A DNA stretch of 64,000 bases from Nocardia jejuensis NBRC 103114. GTDB taxonomy: Bacteria > Actinomycetota > Actinomycetes > Mycobacteriales > Mycobacteriaceae. The stretch covers positions 1 to 64,000 of the forward strand of contig NZ_BDBU01000006.1 of NCBI RefSeq assembly GCF_001613145.1, read 5' to 3'. The notes under the pieces are model-generated. The model worked only from the letters and a program-made list of their open reading frames with translations, searched no databases and had not been told where the DNA came from. Positions 34,666 to 44,617 of this stretch are shown one piece after another (the first letter of the stretch is position 1; each line of letters begins with the position of its first letter). The position numbers were made by a program, and so were the translations under genes.

Positions 34666-36189
34666 TTGCCGGAGAGCAGGAGGGCATCCGCACCGCTACC
34701 GTCGCGCCGCCCGGCGACGCGACGAGCGCGAGGCGGGCGGCAGCGGCCCGGCACTCCGCTGCGAGCGCTCTCGGCGATCGCCGCGGTGCTGGTGCTCGGG
34801 GTCACCGGACTGGGCTGGCACAGCGTCGATCAGTTGGTCTCGAGCATCGAGCGGATCGGCGATCTGGGCCTGGGCGGGGGTTCGGACGGCGCGGTGGACA
34901 TCCTGATGGTCGGCATCGACAGCCGCACCGACGCGCACGGCGATCCGCTCAGCCAGGACGAGCGCGCCATGCTGCACGCCGGTGACGAGGTCGGCCTCAA
35001 TACCGACACCATCGTGCTCATCCGGGTGCCGAACGACGGCTCCTCCGCGACGGCCATCTCGATTCCGCGCGATGCCTACGTCGATATTCCGGGACAGGGT
35101 AAGGGCAAGATCAACTCCGCCTATGGCGTCACCAAGTTCACCGAGCAGCAGAAGCTGCTCGACAAGGGCGCGAGCGCCACCGACGCGGATCACAAATCCA
35201 CGCTCGCCGGGCGGCAGGCCCTGATCAAATCGGTCGCGAACCTCACCGGCATCACCGTCGACCACTACGCGGAGGTCGGGCTGCTGGGTTTCGTGCTGCT
35301 CACCGACGCCGTCGGCGGCGTCGACGTCTGCCTGAACAACGCTGTGTACGAGCCGATGTCGGGCGCGGACTTCCCCGCCGGACGCCAGCGTCTGGACGGC
35401 CCGGAGGCCCTGAGCTTCGTGCGTCAGCGGCACGATCTGCCGCGCGGGGACCTGGACCGCATCGTGCGCCAGCAGGTCTATATGGCGCAGCTGGTGCATC
35501 AGGTGCTCAGCGCCAAGACGCTCACCAGTCCGGGCCGGATGAAGGAACTCAGCGACGCGGTCGGGCGCACCGTGGTGCTCGACTCCGACTGGGACGTCCT
35601 GAAATTCATGAATCAGCTGCAGGATCTGTCCGGCGGCCAGGTGAAGTTCGAGACCATCCCGGTGAAGGACCTCAACGGCTGGACCGACAACGGCGAATCG
35701 GTGGTGCTGGTCGATCCGGTCGCCGTGCAGAAGTACGTGGCCAAGATGGTCGGTGAGGACAACGACGCGCACGAGGACACCGGCGGCGTGGATCCCTCGA
35801 CCGTGACGGTGGATCTGTACAACGCCAGCGGCGTCGGCGGGCTGGCCGCACAGGCCGCACAGGCGCTGGTGGCCAAGGGTTTCCGCACCGGGACGGTGGA
35901 CAACTGGATCGGCGGCGGCGTGCAGAGCAGCCGGGTGCTGGCGGCCTCGAGCGGCGACGCGAAGGCGCGGGCGGTGGCCGCGACGCTGGGCGGCCTGCCG
36001 GTGTTCGCCGAGGCGGGCATGACCGAGGGGGCGGTCCGGGTGGTGCTGGCGAGTGACTACTCTGGTCCCGGTTCGGCGGTGAGCGGCGGGCCGTTCGACT
36101 TCTCCGGAAGTTCGACCACGGCGACGCCGGTGCCACCCGCCGCACCCATCGATGCCGGCGGCCAGAACGGACCGAAATGCGTGAACTGA
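34666..36189 (+). CDS. lcp1: LytR-CpsA-Psr family phosphotransferase (Lcp1-type)
   Basis: This 507-residue membrane-anchored enzyme is the homologue of Rv3267 (Lcp1), which ligates arabinogalactan to peptidoglycan. It has a basic N-terminus, one TM helix at about 34-50, the LCP domain with DILMVGIDSRTD, NTDTIVLIRV, SIPRDAYVDIPG, INSAYG and RQRHDLPRGDLDRIVRQQ, then a LytR_C domain (about 375-460). The tail is Ser/Pro-rich. The start is TTG at 34666 with GAAAGGA upstream. The gene is divergent from rmlD, and its end overlaps the next gene by 13 nt. The 220-nt divergent gap shows nothing I can support. Confidence 0.92.
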   Translation: MPESRRASAPLPSRRPATRRARGGRQRPGTPLRALSAIAAVLVLGVTGLGWHSVDQLVSSIERIGDLGLGGGSDGAVDILMVGIDSRTDAHGDPLSQDERAMLHAGDEVGLNTDTIVLIRVPNDGSSATAISIPRDAYVDIPGQGKGKINSAYGVTKFTEQQKLLDKGASATDADHKSTLAGRQALIKSVANLTGITVDHYAEVGLLGFVLLTDAVGGVDVCLNNAVYEPMSGADFPAGRQRLDGPEALSFVRQRHDLPRGDLDRIVRQQVYMAQLVHQVLSAKTLTSPGRMKELSDAVGRTVVLDSDWDVLKFMNQLQDLSGGQVKFETIPVKDLNGWTDNGESVVLVDPVAVQKYVAKMVGEDNDAHEDTGGVDPSTVTVDLYNASGVGGLAAQAAQALVAKGFRTGTVDNWIGGGVQSSRVLAASSGDAKARAVAATLGGLPVFAEAGMTEGAVRVVLASDYSGPGSAVSGGPFDFSGSSTTATPVPPAAPIDAGGQNGPKCVN

Positions 36190-36893
36190 ACGACACCCTC
36201 ACCGACGCGGTGCTCGAACCCATCCTCGCCCGCGATCCGGCGGGGCCCCGCATCACCCACTACGACGACGCCACCGGCGCTCGGATCGAGCTCTCCGCGC
36301 TCACGCTGGCCAATTGGGCGGCCAAGACCGCCAATATGATTCGCGACGAATTCGGCCTCTCACCGGGCAGCCGGGTGGCGGTACTGCTGCCCGCGCACTG
36401 GCAGACCGCGGCCGTGCTGCTCGGCTGCTGGTGGGCCGGGGCGGAAGTGGTGCTGCACGCGGATCAGGACGCCGAACTGGCGCTGGTGACCGCGGCCCGG
36501 CTCGACGAGACCGGCGATATCCCGGAGGTGGCGGCGCTGTCGCTGGATCCGATGGGCCCGCCGGTGCGGGATCTGCCGATCGGCGTCACCGATTACGCCA
36601 CCTCGGTGCGGGTGCACGGCGATCAGTTCCGGCCCGGCGGCATCGGCTGCGCGCTGGACGGCATGTCCGTCGCCGAGGCGCTCGAGGCGGCCCGCAAATC
36701 GGCTGGGCGGCAGGGCTTCACCGCCGAGGATCGGGTGCTGTCCAGCACACCGTGGGAAACCCCGGCCGAATTGATCGACGGCTTCCTCGCTCCGATGGTG
36801 GTGGGCGCGTCATTGGTGCAGGTCACCAACCCCGACCCGGCGGTGCGCGAGAAGCGGATCTCCTCCGAACGGGTCACCGCGCAGCGTTCCTAG
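36177..36893 (+). CDS. TIGR03089 family protein (acyl-CoA-synthetase-like N-terminal fragment)
   Basis: This 238-residue protein resembles the first part of AMP-binding acyl-CoA synthetases (ALTLANWAAKTANMIRDEFG, GSRVAVLLPAHWQTAAVLLG, WWAGAEVVL). It lacks the ATP-binding core and the C-terminal lid, so it cannot be an ordinary adenylating enzyme. This stand-alone form is conserved as TIGR03089 (Rv3268) next to the LCP gene in Mycobacteriales. Its role is unknown. The start overlaps lcp1 by 13 nt, which implies coupling. Treat it as a short family member rather than a truncated gene. Confidence 0.87.
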   Translation: MRELNDTLTDAVLEPILARDPAGPRITHYDDATGARIELSALTLANWAAKTANMIRDEFGLSPGSRVAVLLPAHWQTAAVLLGCWWAGAEVVLHADQDAELALVTAARLDETGDIPEVAALSLDPMGPPVRDLPIGVTDYATSVRVHGDQFRPGGIGCALDGMSVAEALEAARKSAGRQGFTAEDRVLSSTPWETPAELIDGFLAPMVVGASLVQVTNPDPAVREKRISSERVTAQRS

Positions 36894-36990
36894 TCCTACC
36901 CCGGTAGGAGCGGCCGTTCCCTCCTCGGGATGTTCTGCCCGGCCGCGGACTTCCGTACCGTGGAACCATCCGACGACGAGGGAGTCTGCG

Positions 36991-38289
36991 ATGGTGAGCC
37001 CGCGATACTGGGTCCGGTGGATGGTCGAGCACGGAGCCACCCGAGCGGGGCTACGCCTGCAGGCGCGCAGGGGTGACGCCTTCGCTCAGCTTTTCGGCAG
37101 CAAAGCCGCCCTGGACGACCCCTACCCGTACATCGAGCGGTTGCGCGCGCAGGGGCAGCTGGTGCGCACACCGTTGAGCATCGGCACGGTCGACTACGAA
37201 TTGAGCCGAAGCGTCCTGCGCGACAATCGGTTCGGCATCTTCGGTCCCGACGGATTCGAGATGCCGGACTGGCTGCGCACGCAGACCAAGAAGGCCGAGA
37301 TGCCGCCGAACCCGGTGGAGCCGCCGTCCATGCTGATGACCGATCAGCCCGAGCACACTCGGCTGCGCAAATCGGTGTCGGCGGCGTTCACCCCGCGCGC
37401 CATCGGCCGACTGCGCGATCGGGTGGAGGCGGTCACCGGGGAGCTGATCGAGGCACTGCCCTCGGACGGATCGGCGGATCTGATCGCGGACTACGCCGCG
37501 CGGATCCCGATCGCCATCATCGCCGAGATGCTGGGCTTCCCGCACGAATCGCGCGAGGAGTTCCTGGAGTGGGGTGATGCGGCCAGCCCGCTGCTGGATT
37601 TCGGCATCTCGTGGCGCACCTGGCGCAACGCCCTGCTCGCGATGGAGAGCATGGACGTCTACCTGAACCGGCACCTCGCCCAGCTGCGGCGCGCGCCCGG
37701 CGAGGACATCCTCAGCAGTCTGGTGTCGGCCGGGGAACTCGACGACCAGGAGCTGAAGGCGACCGCGAGCCTGCTCATGGGCGCGGGCTTCGAGACCACC
37801 GTCAATCTGATCGGCAACGGCGTCTTCCAGCTCCTGGCCCACCCGGACCAGCTGGCCCTGCTGCGCGAGGATCCGGAGCTGTGGCCGCAGGCCGTCGAGG
37901 AAATCCTGCGCTTCGATCCACCCGTGCAGGCCACCGCGCGAAAAGCCCTGTGCGACGTGGAGATCGGCGGCACGACCCTGCACAAGGGCAACGCCGTCAT
38001 CATGTCCCTCGCCGGCGCCAACCGCGACCCGCGAAAGTTCGAGAACCCCAACCGATTCGACATCACCCGCCCGAACGCCAAAGAGCACCTGACGTTCTCG
38101 AGCGGAATTCACATGTGTCTCGGTGCCAGCCTGGCGCGCATGGAGGGGATGTACGCCCTGCGAGCACTTTTCGACCGCTTCCCGGACCTGTCCCTGGCGG
38201 GAGCCCCCGAACGCCGGCCCCTGTTCACCCTGCACGGCTATTCCCACATGCCCGCCGATCTAGGTCATCGCGCACACGTCACGGCGTGA
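36991..38289 (+). CDS. Cytochrome P450
   Basis: This soluble bacterial P450 has 432 residues. The haem ligand is Cys376 in FSSGIHMCLGASLAR. The I-helix carries AGFETTVN (acid/alcohol pair E-T), the K-helix EEILR (ExxR), and the meander RDPRKFENPNRFD. It hydroxylates an unknown, probably hydrophobic, substrate using ferredoxin electrons; no ferredoxin gene is adjacent. GGGAG lies 8 nt before the ATG at 36991. The gene is convergent with the carboxylesterase, 13 nt between stops. Confidence 0.93.
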   Translation: MVSPRYWVRWMVEHGATRAGLRLQARRGDAFAQLFGSKAALDDPYPYIERLRAQGQLVRTPLSIGTVDYELSRSVLRDNRFGIFGPDGFEMPDWLRTQTKKAEMPPNPVEPPSMLMTDQPEHTRLRKSVSAAFTPRAIGRLRDRVEAVTGELIEALPSDGSADLIADYAARIPIAIIAEMLGFPHESREEFLEWGDAASPLLDFGISWRTWRNALLAMESMDVYLNRHLAQLRRAPGEDILSSLVSAGELDDQELKATASLLMGAGFETTVNLIGNGVFQLLAHPDQLALLREDPELWPQAVEEILRFDPPVQATARKALCDVEIGGTTLHKGNAVIMSLAGANRDPRKFENPNRFDITRPNAKEHLTFSSGIHMCLGASLARMEGMYALRALFDRFPDLSLAGAPERRPLFTLHGYSHMPADLGHRAHVTA

Positions 38290-38302
38290 AATCCGTTGTG
38301 GG

Positions 38303-39865
38303 TCAGAAGAAGCCGACCACCTGATCGCCCCAGACCGAATTGCGGTCGTGATCGGGGTCCTCGACGACTCGGTCGGCGGCGTCGATGAGCAGGGTCTTGC
38401 GGTCGGCGGCGTGGTAGTGCGGCCAGTGTTTGGAGCCGTCGATGGCGGCGGGGACGCCGTACCAGGCGAAGGCGGCCCAGCGGCGCATCATGCGGCCCGA
38501 GATCTCCTGGGCGATCTTGCGGCCACCCAGCCAGAAGGTGGGGTCGTGGTCGAAGGAGCCGAAAGTGCCGAATATGTAGGGGATTTCGGTGGCATGGCCC
38601 GCGCCCACCCGGGCCGCCTTCAACATGGGGGTGGCGTGGTCGAAGCGGTACATCCAGGTCGGGGAATGTTCCGAGTGCGCGTTGGCGACCCAGTGCGAGG
38701 GCATGCGGAACGCGGCGTCGGTGGAGAGGTTGAGCGCACCGCGCAGGTTGCTCACATTCTCGTAGGCGGAGGCGATTTCGGCGATCCGCTCCGGGGACAT
38801 GCCCGGATGCTGTCCGGCCACCTCGCGCAGCATGGTGTTCACCGCGTCCGTGGTGACCGGCATGATCGGCGAACGGAACACCCGGAACAGCGAGGCCTCG
38901 TCCTTGTTGGTGCCGATCAGCAGCGGCACCCGGTGCGAGCGGCCGTGCTGGAAACTCTCGCTCGGATATCCGGGCAGCAGGTCCCCGTCCACCACGGGGG
39001 CGGCGGCGAGACGACCGGGTTCGCGGGCGGGCACCTCGTCCAGCAGAATGCCTGCGGCAGTGGAGATCCGCTCGATCGGCATGGTCAGAATCTCGGCCGC
39101 CCGATCCTCCGGAAGCTCCAGGATCTCCAGGAACCTCTTCGCCACCACGGCGCCCCGTTCCGGGCCGAAAACTGTTGTGGCGGGCGGTGATTGGGCTATC
39201 GCACGATGGAAGAGCCCGGCCGAACGCGGAGCGGTCATGAGCGCGGTCACGCATCCGGCCCCGGAGGACTCCCCGAACAGCGTCACATTGTCCGGGTCGC
39301 CACCGAAGCCCGCGATATTGTCGCGCACCCATTCCAGGGCGGCGATCTGATCGTGCAGACCCAGGTTCGGGGTGAACTCACCGCCCAGCGAGGACAGATC
39401 GAGGAATCCCAGCGCACCGAGCCGGTAATTGACGCTGACCAGGATGACATTGCCGGTCTCGGCCAGCCTGCGCCCGTCGTAGACCGCCTGCGCGGCCGTG
39501 CCGAGACAGAACGCGCCGCCGTGAATCCAGACCATGACCGGGCGCGGCTCGTCGGAGGAGCCGACGGGGGCCCAGACGTTCAGCCAGAGACAGTCCTCGC
39601 CGACCTGCAGACCCGAGTCCACCGGCACGAATCCCGCGCTCTGCGGTGCGACATCCCCGAATTCGTAGCAGTCGCGCACACCCTCCCAGGGCTTCGCGGG
39701 CTGCGGTGGCCTGAATCGATTCGGGCCACCGGCTGTGGCGGCGTACGGAATTCCCCGCCAGACGCCGACCGATCCCTCCTGACGGCCCCGCACGTCGCCG
39801 TTCTCGGTCCGGACCACCGGACCCGCCGCCTCGTCGGGCAGCGTGTCGAAGACTCGAGTGCTCAT
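38303..39865 (-). CDS. Type-B carboxylesterase/lipase family protein
   Basis: This 520-residue alpha/beta hydrolase has the catalytic Ser in GESSGAG, the oxyanion-hole segment WIHGGAFCLG and the EDCLWLNVWAP motif typical of cholinesterase/para-nitrobenzyl-esterase-like carboxylesterases. It hydrolyses esters, with physiological substrate unknown. There is no signal peptide, so it is cytoplasmic. The ATG at 39865 follows GAGGAGGTGTCC. The longer frame to 39934 has no support. It is convergent with the P450, though nothing ties them functionally. Confidence 0.92.
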   Translation of the reverse strand: MSTRVFDTLPDEAAGPVVRTENGDVRGRQEGSVGVWRGIPYAATAGGPNRFRPPQPAKPWEGVRDCYEFGDVAPQSAGFVPVDSGLQVGEDCLWLNVWAPVGSSDEPRPVMVWIHGGAFCLGTAAQAVYDGRRLAETGNVILVSVNYRLGALGFLDLSSLGGEFTPNLGLHDQIAALEWVRDNIAGFGGDPDNVTLFGESSGAGCVTALMTAPRSAGLFHRAIAQSPPATTVFGPERGAVVAKRFLEILELPEDRAAEILTMPIERISTAAGILLDEVPAREPGRLAAAPVVDGDLLPGYPSESFQHGRSHRVPLLIGTNKDEASLFRVFRSPIMPVTTDAVNTMLREVAGQHPGMSPERIAEIASAYENVSNLRGALNLSTDAAFRMPSHWVANAHSEHSPTWMYRFDHATPMLKAARVGAGHATEIPYIFGTFGSFDHDPTFWLGGRKIAQEISGRMMRRWAAFAWYGVPAAIDGSKHWPHYHAADRKTLLIDAADRVVEDPDHDRNSVWGDQVVGFF

Positions 39866-39963
39866 CGGACACCTCCTCGTACTCCGTAAATCGAGAGTAC
39901 CGACTGCGTCGCTACGCATGCGGAGTCCGGTCACCGCGTGCCGTCGTCCTCTACCCTGAGCCC

Positions 39964-40188
39964 GTGCCGAGTTACGCGTACCGCTGCCGCAGCTGCGGAG
40001 ACACCTTCGAGAAGTCCCGCCCGATGGCCGAGGCGTCCGCGCCGACCGCCTGCCCCCGGGGCCACGACGACACCGTCAAGCTGCTGACCACCTTCGGAAC
40101 GGTCTCCCGGGGCGGCGGAACCGCACTGCCGTCCGTGCCGCAGGCCCCGTCCGGTGGCGGCTGCTGCGGCGGCGGAGGCTGCTGCTGA
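39964..40188 (+). CDS. FmdB family zinc-ribbon protein
   Basis: This 74-residue protein starts MPSYAYRCRSCGDTFEK, the hallmark of FmdB regulatory zinc ribbons. A second metal pair sits in CPRGHD, and the tail ends CCGGGGCC, a Gly/Cys-rich end common in actinobacterial members. It starts at GTG 39964. The general role (DNA or RNA binding, or redox) is not established. It stands alone between the esterase and the SelT/W-like gene. Confidence 0.9.
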   Translation: MPSYAYRCRSCGDTFEKSRPMAEASAPTACPRGHDDTVKLLTTFGTVSRGGGTALPSVPQAPSGGGCCGGGGCC

Positions 40189-40220
40189 TCTCGCTGGACC
40201 TCACTCGCGCGACCAAGTAG

Positions 40221-40508
40221 CTATTCCGCCTCGACCGCCTGCCGATCGGAGTGGCCCAGTGAGCGGCCGGGGGCGACGCGGTCGCGGACACGCTGCTTGA
40301 GGACGGTGATGTCCGGGAAGCCGCCGTCGGCCTTGCGTTCCCAGATCTGTTCCTCGTCGACGGTGATGCGGAAGATGCCGCCTTCGCCGGGGACCAGGGC
40401 GACCTCGGACAGGTCGGTGGTGAAGGTGGTCAGGAGTTCCTGAGCCATCCAGCTCGCACGGAGCAGCCAGCGGCACTGCGTGCAGTATTCGATCGCGACG
40501 CGGGGCAT
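40221..40508 (-). CDS. SelT/SelW/SelH (Rdx) family thioredoxin-like protein
   Basis: This 95-residue protein has VAIEYCTQCRWLLRASWMAQELL, quoted here as YCTQCRW plus the following helix. It has the CxxC redox motif in place of the eukaryotic CxxU, and the VDEEQIWERKADGGFPDI segment is conserved in the family (quoted as IWERKADGGFPD). These small proteins have a thioredoxin-like fold and a probable thiol-redox role. The gene is divergent from the large SWIM-domain operon 81 nt away. Confidence 0.88.
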   Translation of the reverse strand: MPRVAIEYCTQCRWLLRASWMAQELLTTFTTDLSEVALVPGEGGIFRITVDEEQIWERKADGGFPDITVLKQRVRDRVAPGRSLGHSDRQAVEAE

Positions 40509-40589
40509 GCCCGAACCCTACAGACGTAAGTCACCCGCTTGTCGGTGCCCTCCGATAGAAATCAGGGGCAGACAGAACGAGGGGGATCG

Positions 40590-43523
40590 TTGAGCACACC
40601 CTGGACCGCCGAGCAGATCGCGGCACTCGCACCGGACGCCGCATCGCTCACCGCCGCGCGCAGGTTGCGCGGCACCTGGAGCGAGGGCGGGCAGCACGGC
40701 ACGGCACTGTGGGGACTGTGCCGGGGCAGCGGCAGCCGCCCCTATCAAACCATCGTCGACCTGGCCGAGCCCGCGTACAAGTGCACCTGCCTGAGCCGGA
40801 AGTTCCCCTGCAAACACGCCCTGTCACTGCTGCTGACCTGGGCCGAGGGCGATATCCCGGCGGCCGGCGAGGTCGCGGACTACGCGGCGCAATGGCTCGG
40901 CGGCCGTACCGTGCGCGCGGCGAAGCGGGCCGCGTCCGACGAGAAGCCGGGACGCTCGGTGGCCGGCTCCGAGCGACGCCGGGCGCGCGTCTCGTCCGGT
41001 CTCGCCGACCTCGACATGTGGCTCACCGATCAGATTCGCACCGGCCTGGCCCAGTCCGATCGCACGTACGGCGCGTACGAGGCCGTGGCCGCCCGCATGG
41101 TCGACGCGCAGGCTCCCGCCGTGGCCGCGGTTCTGCGCCGCCTCCCGCGTCTGGCATCCCGCCGGGAGTGGCCGCGGCTGCTGCTGACCGAATACGCCCG
41201 CCTGCATCTGCTGGCGACCGCGCACCGCCGCCTCGACACCCTCTCCCCCGCTCTGCGAGCCGCCGTCCGCACGCACGTCGGGTACCCCACGCCCGTCGAC
41301 TCCGTCCGCGCCGAAGCACCACTGCGGGACCAATGGCAGGTCCTGGGCCTGCGCACCACGGTCGAGGAGAGCCTCTACACCAGGCGAGTCTGGCTGCGCG
41401 GCCGCACCACCGGCCGCTGGGCCCTGCTCGTCGATCATCACTACGGCAGCGCGGCCTTTCCCGCCGATACCCCGCCTCCCGGATTCCAGCTCGACGCCGA
41501 TCTGCACTTCTACCCCGCTGCCGCTGCGCTGCGCGCCCTCTGGGGTGCCCGCCACGGCCTGCCGGAACCCTTCACGACCCTCATGCTGTCGGGGCGAACT
41601 CTCGGTACCGCCGAGGGCGCCGGTACCGAGGCACCCTCGAGCAGCGGGGCAGTGCGCGCGGGAACCATTGCGGCCGCATTGGATTCGCATGCGCGGGCAC
41701 TGGGGGCCGACCCGTTCCTGCGGTCGTGGCCGGTCCTGCTGGTCGATGTGGTGCCGGTGCGGGGCGAGGGTGGGTGGCAGCTGGTGGAGGCCGATGGCCA
41801 GGCGATTCCGCTGTCGATCGCGGACGGGGAACCGTGGCGGCTGCTGGGGTTGTCGGGCGGGTATCCGGTGACGGTCGTCGGGGAGTGGACCGTGGACGGA
41901 CTGGCGCCGATCGCCGCGCCGGCCGGCGGGGAGATGGTGGATATCGGTGCGACGGAGGGAGACTCGAGCAGCGCGGCGGGTGGTGCGAGCGAGATCCCGG
42001 GCGGGAGCGCCGAGTTGGTGTCGGCGGCATTGATCGGGACGGGGCGGCGCAGTGCCGACCCGGCCGGGTTGGCGGGGCCGGTCGCCGCGGCGGTCACGGG
42101 GTCGACCGGGGATCCCGCGGTGAAACTGCTCGAAGCCGCTGCGCTGCAAGAGTGTTTCACGCGGGGTGGAGTGAGCCCGGGCATCGCGAAACGGGGAGAG
42201 GTCGCGGACGACGATGTGCGCCCGTTGCTGCCTCCGGCCGCCTCGGCCCGGTTGGCGGCGATGTTGGCGGACAATTCACCGTTCCTCGACGAGTGGTTCG
42301 CGGCGGCGGGGCCCCGGGATTTCCGGGCTCCGGACGCGCTGTGCAGCCTCCTGCTGGATCGCGCGAAATCGCTTGCCGCACATCGTGAGCCGCTGTTGCG
42401 GCTGGCGGGGGTGCGGGGGCGGTGGCTGGCCGGGCAGCATCCGGGATGGAAGTCGCTGGTGCGGGCCGCGGTCGAGGACGAGAGCGTGTGGTCGCACGGA
42501 CGAGCCGCGGAACGGCGCATCTGGCTGGCGCAGTTGCGGCACAGCGATCCGGAGGCCGCGCGGGCGGCGCTGGCCGGATCGTGGAGCCGCGAGTCCGGAC
42601 CGGGCAAGGCCGAGTTGCTGGGGATTCTGGGCGACGGCCTCGCACCGGCCGACGAGGCACTGCTGGAATCCGCGCTCGACGATCGACGGGCCGAAGTGCG
42701 GCGAGTGGCGGCGGATCTGTTGGGGAGACTGCCGGATTCGGCGTTCGCGCAGCGCATGACGGCCCGCGCCGCGGCCTGGCTCACCTTCGGGCGGGTCCTG
42801 GCGCGACCCCAGCTGAGCACCACCGGTCCGGGAGTTCTGGACGACGCGGCTCGCCGCGACGGAGTCGGGGACTCCTACGGATACACCGCCTACCGGGCCG
42901 ACGGCGCACCGGATCTGGCGGCCGAGTGGCTGCATCGGGTGGTGGCGGGCACCCCGCTGCGGCACTGGGAACGTGTGCTCGGGCGGCCCGAGCAGGCCGT
43001 GCGCACGGCGATGAACGAGGCGGTCCGCGGGCCGATGTTCGCCGGACTGTCGGATGCCGCACTGGCACAGCGCGATTCGGAGTGGGCGCGAGCGCTGTTC
43101 GGCGCGTACGCGGGGCAGCGGGCGGGCGAGAACGACAGCGAGAAACTGCGCGAACTCTTCGCGCTGCAACCGCTGCAGGATCAGGTGCGGCATCTGCGCA
43201 CCCTCGATTCCAGCTGGCTCGCGGAGATCGAATCACTGTTGCGCGCACTGCCGCATCCGTGGCCGGGTCCGATGGCGGAGCACGTGCTGCGGCTGCTGCT
43301 CGAGCGCGCGCAGCTGTGCGCGGACCGCCCGGGCGCACCCAGCCTGGTGCCCGGTTCGTATCGGACGCTGTTCCGCGCGGCGTCCGCGCATTTCCCCGTG
43401 ACCGCCGCCGACATGGTGTCCGGGATCGCCCGCACCTGCGGAGATCCCTACTGGGAGCAGGCTTTCGACCAGCTCGCCGATGATCTTTTCCAACGCACGT
43501 CGATGCTCGAGGAGTTGCAGTGA
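40590..43523 (+). CDS. SWIM zinc-finger protein (first gene of the MoxR-vWA operon)
   Basis: This 977-residue protein starts at TTG 40590, with GAGGGGGA immediately upstream. The SWIM zinc finger (CxC-x6-CxH) lies at about residues 65-76: YKCTCLSRKFPCKH. It is followed by a basic linker and a long helical region with HEAT-like repeats toward the C-terminus (about 600-970), resembling the DUF5691-type tail. SWIM domains bind DNA or protein. The partners are an AAA ATPase, DUF5682 and vWA protein encoded directly downstream, matching E. coli YehQ and its operon. The stop overlaps the ATPase start by 4 nt (GTGA). Confidence 0.9.
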   Translation: MSTPWTAEQIAALAPDAASLTAARRLRGTWSEGGQHGTALWGLCRGSGSRPYQTIVDLAEPAYKCTCLSRKFPCKHALSLLLTWAEGDIPAAGEVADYAAQWLGGRTVRAAKRAASDEKPGRSVAGSERRRARVSSGLADLDMWLTDQIRTGLAQSDRTYGAYEAVAARMVDAQAPAVAAVLRRLPRLASRREWPRLLLTEYARLHLLATAHRRLDTLSPALRAAVRTHVGYPTPVDSVRAEAPLRDQWQVLGLRTTVEESLYTRRVWLRGRTTGRWALLVDHHYGSAAFPADTPPPGFQLDADLHFYPAAAALRALWGARHGLPEPFTTLMLSGRTLGTAEGAGTEAPSSSGAVRAGTIAAALDSHARALGADPFLRSWPVLLVDVVPVRGEGGWQLVEADGQAIPLSIADGEPWRLLGLSGGYPVTVVGEWTVDGLAPIAAPAGGEMVDIGATEGDSSSAAGGASEIPGGSAELVSAALIGTGRRSADPAGLAGPVAAAVTGSTGDPAVKLLEAAALQECFTRGGVSPGIAKRGEVADDDVRPLLPPAASARLAAMLADNSPFLDEWFAAAGPRDFRAPDALCSLLLDRAKSLAAHREPLLRLAGVRGRWLAGQHPGWKSLVRAAVEDESVWSHGRAAERRIWLAQLRHSDPEAARAALAGSWSRESGPGKAELLGILGDGLAPADEALLESALDDRRAEVRRVAADLLGRLPDSAFAQRMTARAAAWLTFGRVLARPQLSTTGPGVLDDAARRDGVGDSYGYTAYRADGAPDLAAEWLHRVVAGTPLRHWERVLGRPEQAVRTAMNEAVRGPMFAGLSDAALAQRDSEWARALFGAYAGQRAGENDSEKLRELFALQPLQDQVRHLRTLDSSWLAEIESLLRALPHPWPGPMAEHVLRLLLERAQLCADRPGAPSLVPGSYRTLFRAASAHFPVTAADMVSGIARTCGDPYWEQAFDQLADDLFQRTSMLEELQ

Positions 43524-44617
43524 CCACGACTCAGGAGCGGGACGCCCTGCTGCGCCCGCACGCCGAACAAGCCTTCGCCGACGAACTGGCCGCGCTGATC
43601 GAGGCCGACGATCGCGCCCGCCCGCCGTCGTGGCGGATGTCGCCGTGGGCCGTGGTCACCTACCTGCTCGGCGGCACGCTGGCCGACGGCACCGTGATCA
43701 GCCCCAAGTACGTGGGGCCGCGCCGCCTCATGGAGGTCGCCGTCTCCACCCTCGCCACCGATCGCGCACTGCTGCTCATCGGCGTGCCCGGCACCGCGAA
43801 GACCTGGGTGTCCGAACACCTCGCGGCCGCGGTGTCGGGGCAGTCCACGCTGCTGGTGCAGGGCACCTCCGGTACCTCGGAGGAGGCGATCCGCTACGGC
43901 TGGAACTACGCCCGCCTGCTCGCGGAGGGACCGAGCGAGGCCGCGCTGGTGCCCTCCCCCATCATGACCGCCATGCGCGCCGGGTCCATCGCGCGACTCG
44001 AGGAGCTCACCCGCATCCCGTCCGACGTGCAGGACGCGCTCATCACCGTGCTGTCCGAAAAGACCCTGCCCGTACCGGAACTCGGCACCGAGGTGCAGGC
44101 GGCCAAGGGGTTCAACGTGATCGCCACCGCCAACGATCGCGACCGCGGCGTCAATGAACTGTCCTCCGCCCTGCGCCGCCGGTTCAACACCGTGGTGCTG
44201 CCGCTGCCCGTCGACGAGGACGAAGAGGTCGCCATCGTGACCCGCCGTGTCGAACAGCTCGGCGCCGCACTGGAATTGCCCGCCGTGCCCGCGGCCGCCG
44301 AGGAAGTCCGCCGTGTGGTCCGCGTCTTCCGCGAACTCCGCTCCGGGATGACCGCCGACGGCCGCACCAAGCTCAAGTCCCCCACCGCCACCCTGTCGAC
44401 CGCCGAGGCCATTTCGGTCATCACCAACGGTCTGGCGCTGGCCGCCCACTTCGGCGACGGCATCCTGCGCCCGTCCGATATCGCGGGGTCGGTGCTGGGA
44501 GCGGTCATCAAGGACCCGGTGGCGGACGGCGTCGTCTGGACCGAATACCTGGAAGCCGTTGTCCGCCAACGCCCCGACTGGTCCGACTTCTACCGCGCCT
44601 GCCGCGAGGTGAGCTGA
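43520..44617 (+). CDS. MoxR-type AAA+ ATPase (YehL-like)
   Basis: This 365-residue ATPase has the Walker A GVPGTAKT at 88-95. The Walker B position reads ARLEELTRIP, with Glu where most MoxR proteins have Asp. Sensor 1 is NVIATAND, and the arginine-finger region is SSALRRRFN. MoxR ATPases work with vWA-domain proteins as chaperones or metal-insertion machines. It starts at GTG 43520 overlapping the SWIM gene, and ends TGATG into the DUF5682 gene. The coupling suggests the products form one complex. Confidence 0.92.
   Translation: MTTTQERDALLRPHAEQAFADELAALIEADDRARPPSWRMSPWAVVTYLLGGTLADGTVISPKYVGPRRLMEVAVSTLATDRALLLIGVPGTAKTWVSEHLAAAVSGQSTLLVQGTSGTSEEAIRYGWNYARLLAEGPSEAALVPSPIMTAMRAGSIARLEELTRIPSDVQDALITVLSEKTLPVPELGTEVQAAKGFNVIATANDRDRGVNELSSALRRRFNTVVLPLPVDEDEEVAIVTRRVEQLGAALELPAVPAAAEEVRRVVRVFRELRSGMTADGRTKLKSPTATLSTAEAISVITNGLALAAHFGDGILRPSDIAGSVLGAVIKDPVADGVVWTEYLEAVVRQRPDWSDFYRACREVS

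Noticed and set aside
36177..36893. TIGR03089 gene considered as a truncated acyl-CoA synthetase pseudogene
   Set aside because: The short stand-alone form is conserved next to the LCP gene in this order and the frame is intact.
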